This document shows, piece by piece, positions 14,632-24,204 of a stretch of DNA of 64,000 bases (its first letter is position 1; each line of letters opens with the position of its first letter). This stretch comes from Myrica gale (taxonomy: Eukaryota > Streptophyta > Magnoliopsida > Fagales > Myricaceae): assembly GCA_963930655.1 (NCBI GenBank), contig OZ005609.1, positions 19,169,001 to 19,233,000 on the forward strand. The letters are read 5' to 3'. Both the position numbers and the translations under genes were made by a program. The notes beneath the pieces were generated by a model, which was not told where the DNA came from, ran no database searches, and was given only the letters and a program-made list of their open reading frames with translations.

Positions 14632-14846
14632 AAAGGTTGTGTTTGTGTTGTAAAATTTTAGTGTTGTTAAAATTTTAGGTATTGGGTTTAGTGAAAAAGT
14701 GAAGAGAGAGGTAATTTTTTATATTTTTTTGTAGTAAATAGTAATGATTTGATGGGGAGAGAGAGATTATATTGTAATATTTAATTGTGTTAAAATTTTA
14801 GAGGGGGTAAAATTTTGGTGCACAAACGCACCCTTTAAGTAGGCTA
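14632..14846. mobile_element. MITE, GTGCGTTTG family
   Basis: Ends are imperfect inverted repeats: AGGTTGTGTTTGTGTTG on the left and GCACAAACGCACCCTTT on the right. The body, with AGTGAAAAAGTGAAGAGAGA, matches the copies at 21131, 22206, 22913 and 26098. Confidence 0.7.
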
Positions 14847-15257
14847 TCAATTATATATAAAAAAATTATACACGTAAGGCGTAGGCTGATACAACTAAAA
14901 ATCTATTGTTTGAATTTCGATATTCCCTTTATAGGACTCTTTAGCTACCTCTCTTATCTTGGGTGATACTTGATCTTCTACGCGCCCACGCAAACTCAAG
15001 GGGAGGTCTCGAAGCTTGAGTTTGTTCCGTAACAAACAAAATTTGGTTGTGGATAAGGCTTTTGTGAGTAAATCAGCCTACGGATCTTGGCTTGAAATAA
15101 ATATCGAACGGAACTGATCTTTGGCGACATATTCTGTTAAATGTATAATCTCAAAACCAATCATTTTAATAATTATGAGATAATTATTGTTGATTAATCA
15201 CTTATATATTATTATAAGTACATGCAATGACATAAGATGTCAGATTTTGAGCAACAT

Positions 15258-15400
15258 TGTAGAAAAGTCAAGCTAATTATTAATAAATCGGAGATGGGGA
15301 ATATGACTTTTTGGATCCTTGTTGATTCACTTTATTCTAGACCGAGATACATGATAATGTATAAATAGGTCTACACTTGTTGTGCCTCTATAAGATAGAA
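15258..15400 (+). mobile_element. Ty3/gypsy LTR fragment
   Basis: Starts TGTAGAAAAGTCAAG and matches, inverted, the LTR at 53533-53869 for about 135 bp (shared ATAATGTATAAATAGGTCTA with a TATA-like core). Similarity fades beyond about 15400. Confidence 0.6.
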
Positions 15401-16880
15401 TGATAGACTCTATCATTGAAGTAAGTGACCTTAAGCAGACGAGTGTGTGCAATGTAAGAGTACATGGATTGAACCAGATCAAATATGAATACCTTCTAGA
15501 AACGGTCACTGATGTAGAGAATGATATTCAACACAATTAGCTTATGTTGTCCTTAGACCTGATATAGTTATTCAGGTTTGCTTGTTATGTGCTTGTGCTT
15601 TGATTGAGTCATTTGGTGATGATCTTTGCATATCAAATATTCCAAACAATCTTGGGCCTTGTGCATAATAAGTGAATTTGTATAATTGCTTAATATGAAA
15701 TCCACCAGTCTCTTATTGATGCAGTATATTCATGATGTCTGTCTATTGTTGGACTCAAATAAAACGTTGCGTAACGAAATTTTGCCAAAAATATTTTCAC
15801 TGTTTTACTTATATATATAATAATTATTTGAGAATTTTTTCCTGAAACTTTTGGGAGTCTGATTGGGTACAGACTAAGAATTAAGAATTATATGAGCTAG
15901 AGACTTAATAGGTGATATTATTTCAGTCCAATTAGCTCAGTGATATTATTTCAGTCCAATTAGCTCATGTGGAATATAGTATTATGGAAGAATAAACAAA
16001 CGTATAATTGTTATAAAAATGATTTTATAAAAACAATCTCATTATCTCCGAGGTCAATTATGATATGTTAATAGACATTAGCACAATTTATAGAAGCTCA
16101 TAAATTCAGTTTACAAAATATAAGGGGTTAATGAAAAAGAGGTTTTCATGACGATCCTATGGCCGAGATTTAAGGTCCGGTCATTAACCATGCTTAATCT
16201 GGCTTACCAATAAATAAACATATATATGGTCCCTATGTTATTATTTCCTTCCTCTTGTCCTTTGTTGCACAAGGAAAAGTACATTACCGTAGGACTTTCC
16301 TTTCTAGGGATGGTCATTATAATATTTTCATGCAGTAATTTTTTGGGGAAATAGTTTACAGATCCTGAACATTTTGTGACGTGCTCTTACTTCCATCGTA
16401 TTGGTCAAATTTTTCAGTACATAAAACATCCATTTTATTTATTAAATTTAGCATTCTAGTTTGACTTCACAGTTACACAACCTAAACCCTATTCATTTGC
16501 AGTGAATATTTTGAAGAGTATTCGATGGAGGCATTCCCTTGGAGGAGACATACAAGACGCCAAAAACTCACTTCAAAAACCATGAGAACAAAATAACTCC
16601 ACATCATGTTCTCAAATCTCAAGTCAAGACCAACCTTTCACACAACAAAACAACTTAATTCAAAACGACTTAATTCCAAGCGAAATAAGATGTTACCTGA
16701 GAGATGAAAGAGAGACGTTGTGCATGAGCCATGGCCCGTGAGGTTAGAATTTTTGTTTGAAAGGGAGGGAGTTGTGCGTGAGGGAGGGGGCAGGGGTTAT
16801 GCGCCTGGCGTGCGTTAGCCGTGTGTGTTAGTTTTTTTTAGAGGAAAGGTGAGTGGGGGGAGCTGTGCGTGACACGGTTT
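15401..16880. other. Intergenic sequence with a short tandem duplication
   Basis: No gene recognised. A 28-bp unit (GTGATATTATTTCAGTCCAA and onward) occurs twice in tandem at about 15911-15966. Confidence 0.45.
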
Positions 16881-16889
16881 CTTTCTTTA

Positions 16890-17070
16890 AAAAAAACCAG
16901 TTCAGACCGGTCTGGAGCAGTATACTCAGGTCCGGTACCGATTTTTCTGTGTGAAACGGAGACCGGACTGGAGTGTACCAGTTTCACCGAACCGACCGTT
17001 CTAGTAAGTTCTTTTCCATCGGTTTGGCCAGAACAGGTCTGATCCAGCCGGTCCCTTAGACACCCCTAAT
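16890..17070. mobile_element. hAT-like terminal fragment
   Basis: Dense ACCGGTCTGG, GGTCCGGTACC and CCAGCCGGTCCC motifs end in GACACCCCTAA, like the termini at 4886 and 44127. No transposase nearby. Confidence 0.5.
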
Positions 17071-17290
17071 CCTGACATACAGTGATTTCAAGACAACACA
17101 CCCTTATTTTCTTTATCTCATATTGTTAGTGAAACACAAATATTCTTGCATAGATGCAAGGGGACGAGAGTATGACCAATGAAGCCAAAAATTCTTATAT
17201 AAATGTCATTTGTGTGTTTTTCTTTTTCTTTTTTTCTTTACCACTTTGCTTGAATTATCCCACGCAAGTGGTGATGTGAGAAAGGGATAT

Positions 17291-17544
17291 TAAGGCTATG
17301 TATGGTCTAGTTCTCAAAACAGTTTTTATTTTTGTGTTTTTTTTTAAGTAATGTAGATTCTCTTGGGATTGGTGAAAAGCTAGTTAAAAGTTGTTAAAAG
17401 TTGTAAAAAATTATTGGAATTGGTGAAAAGGTATGAAAATTGATGAAAAAATTATTGGGATTGGTGAAAATGTATTGGAATTGATGAAAAAGTGAGTGAG
17501 AAATTTTTGAAATTTTTTTGAGAACTTAAACAAACATAGCCTAA
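17291..17544. mobile_element. MITE with AAGGCTATGT ends
   Basis: The left end AAGGCTATGTATGGTC and the right end AACAAACATAGCCT are inverted repeats. The body repeats GGGATTGGTGAAAA-like phrases. No coding capacity. Confidence 0.6.
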
Positions 17545-18439
17545 AGTTTTATTGTTTCTTGTTTTAACTCTTTTACCTTTTGCTAGAGTTACGAATATAG
17601 CCTTCAAATTAAGCAAAAGTTTAGAATTGCCCTTACACTCGTCACTCGCCAATTTATTTGCAGACTTTTTATCTAACAAAGTAATTTCGAATTATCAATA
17701 TTAATAATTTTGTGTAAATGATATTTCAATTTATTAAGCGGTTCAAATATAAATATCAAAATGAAAAAGAATAATACAATATTTGTATTATTCTTTTTCA
17801 TGTCTAAGTTTACAAAGTATAGGAGCGAGGTAAGTTGATATGATCACGCGCTTTTTTTCAAACAAAATGTTACATTTTCTGAAAAGGGTTCAAGTTATAT
17901 TGTATATGATGACCATTTCTTCTAAACCCTTTTATGTATCCTTATACGATATTTTATGAGAAAAAGATTCGAAATATTTTACTATGTGTGCTAAATCTAC
18001 ATATTATGCACAATTTCTATTATGATGGAAGGAACCAAAGCAAAGAAAAAAGAAATATAAGATGATGAATGAAATGTTATGCAAAGAAAGAATGAAAATG
18101 AATGGTTGCATGTAAATGTTTTAAAATGTTTTGGCCTTATGACTGAATGTGTAATGGTACCGTTGCTAAAGTGCAGAGGAAGCCGTCTAGTATGGTTCTT
18201 GGGGATTGACTCAATCGAGTGCACTACTGTTTATTGAGTGATGTCCATATCTTAGACATGATTTCACTCGTATATCCACTAGAATGGAGTCGGGACCACA
18301 AGGATTGCCAACCCTCACACTGAGTGTAATTGTGTGTTGACAATAAAAAGTGTAAAGATACGATTTTCAAGTTCTGTTTACAATGAGCATGTGAATGTAA
18401 GTATTTTAAAGATGAAGATATAGAGGATTCTTGTCTAAA
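17545..18439. other. Intergenic sequence
   Basis: No gene or repeat recognised apart from an imperfect inverted repeat around 17765-17800 (AAAAAGAATAATACAA). Confidence 0.35.
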
Positions 18440-19310
18440 CTACCTTTTTTTTATAAGGCAATTTTATTGAAAGAAAAAGGAAAAGAATGAATAATACAAA
18501 GGACTATACTGAAACCTCTAGATCAAACAAGCTAGAAAACTAATGAAATCGAAAAACTCCGAAAAAGGATACCCCAACATAGCATTCACCCACAAGAACA
18601 AGGACTGTAAAAAATTGCTCCTCAGACCCTCCATGGACACAACCACTCCCTCAAAACATCTTCAATTTCTCTCTCTTCATAAAGTCCACCAAATACAAGT
18701 ACGGATCATTCTCCAAATAGCTAAGGCCCGAGAGTCTTTAAAATCCCTTTTCCAACACAACAAACCTTCATCAACCCTCCTAGGCCCCAATCATAGTCCA
18801 TAATAGAGAGCACAAAGGAACACGGCACAAAGGACCACAATTCCCTAGCAACCAAATAGTGCAGCAAAATGTAATCAACAGAATCCCCATCACATTTGCA
18901 AAGATAGCACCAATCAAGCACATACACATCCCTCCTCCTCAAGTTGTCGTGGTAAGGATTCTTCCGTGGGTGGCTGCCCAAACAAAAAAGGACGCCCTAG
19001 CAGGGGCTAAGGACCACCAAATCTGTTTCCAAGGGAAGTTCACATCGAATCCCCCAACAAGGAACAAATACTAAGATCTCATCGAGAAAACATCATTCTT
19101 GGATCTCACCCATCTCATCTTGTCCTCCGCATGACTCCTCAAATCTTTAGAGTAAAGTACAGAGAAGAGCGCCGAAAACTACTCCAACTCCCAATCATTA
19201 GCCCTCCTAACAAACTGAATATTCCACGAAGCTCTTCCAGATCCCCATTATAAAATAGCATGACTTTTCTAACCCTATTCAAGACAGGGATGTTACATAA
19301 TTATTTTTTT
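18440..19310 (-). mobile_element. L1-type LINE 3' end (zf-RVT region), truncated
   Basis: On the minus strand the frame at 18981-18721 reads NLRRRDVYVLDWCYLCKCDG and onward, the zinc-binding C-terminal module of plant L1 polyproteins. The 3' UTR continues to a poly(T) on the plus strand at about 18447, which marks the element's poly(A) tail. It is 5'-truncated. Confidence 0.75.
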
Positions 19311-19378
19311 GGATGAATAGGGATGTTACATAATTATTCTCCACTCGAAATTTAATTTCTACAAGAAAAGACTAAGGG

Positions 19379-19640
19379 CATGTTTGTTTGCAAAAGTATT
19401 CTAGAATACAAATGTATTCAAAAAAATTTGCAAAATGAATATCTAAAATCTCAAAAATTTATACACAAACACCAATACTTTTTACACAATCTCCAACAAC
19501 TTTTCACACAAACTCCAACACTTTTTTTATTAAACAATTATATCAAAATCCTATAAAACTCAAATCTCCATAAAAATTCACAATTCTATCAAAATCCTAA
19601 AAATCTTACAATTTTTTAGAAAACGAATATCCCCTAAAAA
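19379..19640. mobile_element. MITE with GGGCATGTTTG end
   Basis: Matches in reverse complement the element at 61617-62190, which is interrupted there by a SINE (shared TTTATTAAACAATTATATC). The ends begin GGGCATGTTTG and finish AACGAATATCCCC. Confidence 0.6.
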
Positions 19641-20055
19641 TAGGAGTTTTTTTTTTGTGTTGTTTCCTCAAGTAAAATGTTAAAGAGAGAACAACTCAAC
19701 ACACCAAATCTGAGCATGAGCATTTCAATAATGAAAGTGAATGTGAACCTTCACAATTTAATGCATGTAGTTCTTGAACTGAATTTGAACCTCAGCTATT
19801 TTCTCCACCAGCTCAGATTCTTTCCTCACAATTTCTTGTAGAGTTGAGCACGTTCCAGTAATTGACTTGATCACCCACCTCCTGGATAATTGCACACGAA
19901 TGTGTATTATTCGTTAAAGCCATAAAAGGCATGAGTAGAACTAGATAACACTAGAAAGGATTGTGAATAAAATAAAAACTTTATACAGGTGAACAATCAT
20001 AAACATGAAGCCAATAGTTATCAAGCAAGAAGCCAATAAAAATGGCAAAATTACC

Positions 20056-20385
20056 TAACTGGTCCTTGTGCTTTCATTTGGTTACAAATTGGTCCATGTG
20101 GTTCCAACTTCAACGATTTGGTCTATGTGATCACCAATATAATGCACGAGGGTCGCTCTGTCTACACCTCAGCTAATCTCTTGACGGAAGACGCTGACAT
20201 ATTCATTTTTAAACACTTGGACAATGTTACATGTCAGCATATTCCATCAAGAGATTAACAGGGGTGTGGACGGAAGGACTCTCGTGCATCATATTTGTGA
20301 CCACAAAGACCAAATTGTTGAAGTTGGAACCACAGTGACCAATTTGTAACAAGTGAAACCACATGGACCATTCGAATAATTTTCC
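20056..20385. mobile_element. Foldback element with about 110-bp TIRs, in an intron of the PTAR1-like remnant
   Basis: The left arm (AAATTGGTCCATGTGGTTCC, TTCAACGATTTGGTC, TGCACGAGGG) is mirrored at 20265-20385 (CTCTCGTGCA, GACCAAATTGTTGAA, GGAACCACAGTGACCAATTT). The two arms flank a short non-repetitive middle. No ORF. Confidence 0.75.
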
Positions 20386-21130
20386 CAAAAAAGAATCGCT
20401 CTAAATTTTCTTCATCAAATCAACAGTTTCATTCCTCAAGCCAATACTAAAGACATATATCATTTTTGTTCTTTGTTAAAACAATGAAAGCCACTAAGAA
20501 ACTATCAGCCACCAAAAAACTCTCACCTATGGCTCCATGCATGATCACTTTTGGGTGAATAGGAAAGAACAAGTTTTGAAAACAGAAGCTCATCCATATT
20601 TACTGAGAGGTTTTACTTCTTACACACCACCAGCTTCCTACATAATACATATGACACAGAAATAGGTGTGAGGATTAGAAAAGTCAGCAGCATATAATTT
20701 CTTCAATTAATTCATGCCATAACATGGCAACTAAAATACTGCATGCATACAATTCAAAGTTCTCCAAGGGCAAGGTTGGGTCTGGAGGTAAGGTTATTAT
20801 GGATAGAGATGAGGCTATACATTGAATCGAATACTGGCTAATTTAACGCATGAGCCCTTCCATGACCAGTCTATCCACATTCCAAGTTTTAACACTTTAA
20901 CCAAAGAAGAAAACAAAAGGGATGCACACTAGTACATGGTACGTAGCAAGGAAATCACTAAAGCTAACGAAGAAGGTAATTATGCAAGCCAACAACAAAC
21001 AAATACAAGTATGTATATCTCAAGTAGCTAGAAGCTGGAAAAGTCGGGTTGGATGTATGACCAAGTTGTAAAGATATGAATTGGGACCAATGTACTTACT
21101 AAGGAACCTGAAAGGTTCACAACTCACACT

Positions 21131-21312
21131 CAAACAAAAATGTCAGTCTAATCCCAAAATTGTGAAAATTTTGACCAAATAAAATAATCTCTCTCTCCCC
21201 CATCAAATTATCTCTTTCTATTACAATAAACATAAAAAATTCACTCAAATAATCTCTCTCTTCACTTTTTCACCAACTTCCAAAAACTAAAATTTTGGTT
21301 CGCAAATAGCAC
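21131..21312. mobile_element. MITE, GTGCGTTTG family, reverse orientation
   Basis: Body CTCTCTCTTCACTTTTTCACC and TTACAATAAACATAAAAAAT match the other family copies. It lies in an intron of the PTAR1-like remnant. Confidence 0.55.
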
Positions 21313-22205
21313 CACGTCTTAGATAGATTCAAATCAGGTCCTGAAAAGTTACTAGCTAGCTTCCATAAAATTTGTGACCTAGCTATTTTGGATACATTTT
21401 GATGAAAAGTAAAAAAACCAACAACTTGAAGAATAGTCGCTCCATATGTAATTATGAGAAAAGAAAATGATCACTGCTTCTCAAATTACAACTCAGAGCT
21501 GCATAAAAACAAGCGTAACACTATCACCAAAAAGTAAAAACACTTACAATGATTGCTCTTAATTTAGCTGATAGTAAAACACTTACAATGATTGGCAATT
21601 TCATCGCCTGCCTCTTCAGCTAGCTTAGCGAATTGGGACGGATGTACAAAACCCACTTCATCACTGCATTCAACGAGATATGCATATTTCTATGTAAATA
21701 TAAAGACAAAATCTATATGTATACAAAAATCGGAATTGAAAAAAGAAAAAGTTATGGAAATCAGAACTGCATGAACTTACATAAGTGGGTCGGCTTCAAG
21801 TATCTGTTCGAATTGATGCAAGAGATCCATGGTTGTTGATCCCTAATACAATTCTTCCTCTTCGACTTCAGTAATTTGTTTTCTCGGGTTGCTTGCTTGT
21901 GATGTCAAACGGTGCACAGGATGGTTTTGAGATAAATCTGTTGAAACTTTTTTGGGTGAGAGGCAAAGAAATTTTAAATGTTCCGATTTGAACAAGTCTA
22001 ACCTCACTACAATATTGTTACAACACTTTGAAGCCAAAAGTCCTTTTTTGGGCCAGATGAAAGAAAATCGAAATAATGTCTTGAGATATGTATTTCCGGT
22101 AGTATGTTTGGGAAGAAATTTTTTGTACAATGAGTTATCATGTAGCAGAAACTAGCGCACTGACTTATTCTATGTCGAAGAGCTGCTCTGACCATCGACT
22201 CTGTC

Positions 22206-22407
22206 TTAGGTTGTGTTTGTGTTGTAATATTTTTGGTATGAGAATATGTGTTAGTATTGAGTTTAGTGAAAAGGTGAAGAGAGATAATTTTTTATATTTT
22301 TTTGTAATTTTTTATATTTTTTGATGAAAGAGAGAAAGATTATATTAAAGTATTTTATTAAGAGAGAGATAAAATTTTGGAGAAAATTATGGTTGCAAAC
22401 GCAGCTT
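22206..22407. mobile_element. MITE, GTGCGTTTG family
   Basis: The left end AGGTTGTGTTTGTGTTG and right end GTTGCAAACGCAGCTTT pair imperfectly. Shares the AAAAGGTGAAGAGAGATAA body with the copy at 14632. Confidence 0.65.
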
Positions 22408-22912
22408 TAGTGCCTTAGTTGAAAACTAAGAAAGGTTTCTAATTCCTCCATTGACGATCTTCATCTCTGAGCGGAGGCATATTTCTGGAGGCGGCTCAAA
22501 TATCGGCTTGAAGATGTTCGTGGCTATTTACTTACAGAACGTCTGCTTCAAGTCTTCCTCAGAGGCTGAGAATGGAAAGTCCTCAGATAGAAAGCAAAAG
22601 AAAGCAAAAAAAGAAAAACGTAGGGTGGGAGAGACAAATGGAAGAGAGCGTGAGAAAGAGAAGCAAAGACAGAACTTACAGACGAAAGGTATTCGAAGGG
22701 TTGCGGTGCGGGTGTAAAGGAGAATCCATTGATCAACAATTTAGCAGGTCGGGAGGACACGGCGACGTAGACCAAGTGGAAAGAAACACAGACCGAGACT
22801 GGCAGCGAGCAGATCGATTTATGGCTATGGAACAGATGAATGCGATTGATTAATAACCAAAAAACCCGATGAATTTATAGTGAAGATTAAACGACGTTGA
22901 TAAGTGATTTAG

Positions 22913-23104
22913 GGTGCGTTTGCACCAAAAATTTCACAAAATATTTCACCAACTCACAATAAAATACTATAATATAATCTCTATTTCTCATTAAAAAATT
23001 TCAAAAAATATAAAAAATTATCTCTCTCTTCACTTTTTCACTAAACCCAATACCAACACTAAATCCAATACCAAAAATCTTTCAACACAAACATAACCTT
23101 AAAA
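22913..23104. mobile_element. MITE, GTGCGTTTG family, reverse orientation
   Basis: Begins AGGGTGCGTTTGCACC and ends CAACACAAACATAACCTT, with the family body TCTCTCTTCACTTTTTCACT. It lies directly upstream of the long-TIR element. Confidence 0.65.
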
Positions 23105-23197
23105 AAGTCCTCCGATTTTTGATAATTTTATTTATTTATTTTCAAATTCCAGCGAAGAACGAAGAGAAAATATATCATGGAGATATTATTTTCTTTA

Positions 23198-23804
23198 GGA
23201 ATATATAAATACCACACTGGATTTTAAAGCCTTTTTTTGAAAACTCACCGAGTTTTAAAAAGTTTCAAACTGTTCATTAGGTTTATTATTTTTGTATAAA
23301 AAATCACTGAACCTAACGTCGTTAGACCATTTTAACGCAAACATCTATGAATTCTCATCACAATATGACACGTGGACTTCCTCCTACCCCCGTCGGCCAT
23401 GGGTCTCCCCCCTCCACCTCTGGGCGGCCAGAGAGAGGGCGCCTATGGGGAATGAGGTCCACCCACGACGACGGGTGGGTGGGGGTTGAGAGACCTCCCC
23501 CATCCCGCAACCCACGCCAACGAGTGGATGAGGTCCATCCATGGCCGCCAGAGGTCCACCGTGATTCGTTTTCTTAAATAATAATGTTTTTTTATTAATT
23601 TTATATTTTTATTTATTTAGTGATACGTGTCATATTGTGATTGGAAGTTATGGATTTTCCGTTAAAATGGTCTAACGACGTTGGATTTAGTGATTTTTGA
23701 TACAAAAATGATAAACTTAGTTAGCAGTTTGAAACTTTTTAAAATTCGATGAATTTTTTTTAAAAAAAAAGCTTAAAATTCAGTGTGATATTTGTATATT
23801 TCTC
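23198..23804. mobile_element. Long-TIR Mutator-like non-autonomous element, copy 1
   Basis: TIRs of about 180 bp (23198-23374 and 23619-23804) share AAATACCACACTGG, TTTTAAAAAGTTTCAAACTG and the CACAATATGACACGTG inner end. The core 23375-23580 is GC-rich (CCACCCACGACGACGGG and similar) in an AT-rich setting. It is homologous to 41293-41891. Flanking 9-mers agree only partly, so the target duplication has decayed. It lies 400 bp upstream of the PP2A B'' start codon. Confidence 0.8.
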
Positions 23805-24204
23805 TTCTCTATAACATAAACCCTGAAAAATAGAATGCACATGATCCGAGCACGTGACGAAGACCCTAAGCCTCTCCTAATGCACATTGCCACGTGTAAC
23901 TTCTTCTTCAACTATTTTTCAGAATTTCAGGTGCTATTTCTCAAACCTCTCTCACATTTCCCTCTCCAATCGCATCCGATATCTCTGAGAAAAACTTCCC
24001 GTCCCTCCTCCCCATTTTCCCCCTTTCTCCAATCACCGATCCTCCCATTCCACAAGGATCCAGGGATTTTCCAACTTACGTACCCCTTCGAACATCCAAA
24101 ACCGCATTGAATCTCGTAATTCAACTTCCTCGAGCTTCGGTTCTTTGTAGGGTTTTCCTGATTTGGTGGTTGTGAATGATAGAGAGTTAGAGGGGCCGCT
24201 TCTA
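23805..24204 (+). promoter_or_regulatory. Core promoter and 5' leader of PP2A B'' gene
   Basis: The stretch between the long-TIR element and the start codon is pyrimidine-rich (23940-24070, many CTCTC and TCCC tracts), typical of a plant 5' leader. No clear TATA box stands out. The upstream boundary is the end of the Mutator-like element at 23804, so the native proximal promoter is about 400 bp unless the element itself contributes. Confidence 0.45.
24176..24190 (+). promoter_or_regulatory. Minimal uORF upstream of PP2A B'' start
   Basis: ATG at 24176 is followed after three codons by TAG at 24188-24190 (Met-Ile-Glu-Ser-stop). It lies 14 nt before the ATG at 24205 and out of frame with it. 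A four-codon uORF so close to the main start could lower initiation at 24205 and favour the ATG at 24211. That effect is inference; the uORF itself is read directly. Confidence 0.5.

Larger units (their letters stand above)
19791..21830 (-). pseudogene. PTAR1-like (protein prenyltransferase alpha-subunit repeat protein) gene remnant, internally deleted
   Basis: Four exon-like pieces with GT/AG borders lie on the minus strand: 21830-21781 (MDLLHQFEQILEADPLI), 21663-21587 (DEVGFVHPSQFAKLAEEAG), 20602-20527 (MDELLFSKLVLSYSPKSDH then AWSHR) and 19881-19791 (RWVIKSITGTCSTLQEIV then RKESELVEKIAE). The AWSHRRWV motif and neighbouring text match plant prenyltransferase alpha-repeat (PTAR1) proteins, known as roughly 400-aa proteins. 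The pieces between the second and third exon, expected to hold the first repeats, are absent from 20603-21586. The later repeats (RAWNHRCW type) are absent below 19791. The remaining pieces still join in one frame (294 nt, 98 codons). A foldback element sits in one intron and a MITE in another. The last donor (GAG|GTTCAA) is weak. I judge this a truncated pseudogene. Confidence 0.72.
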
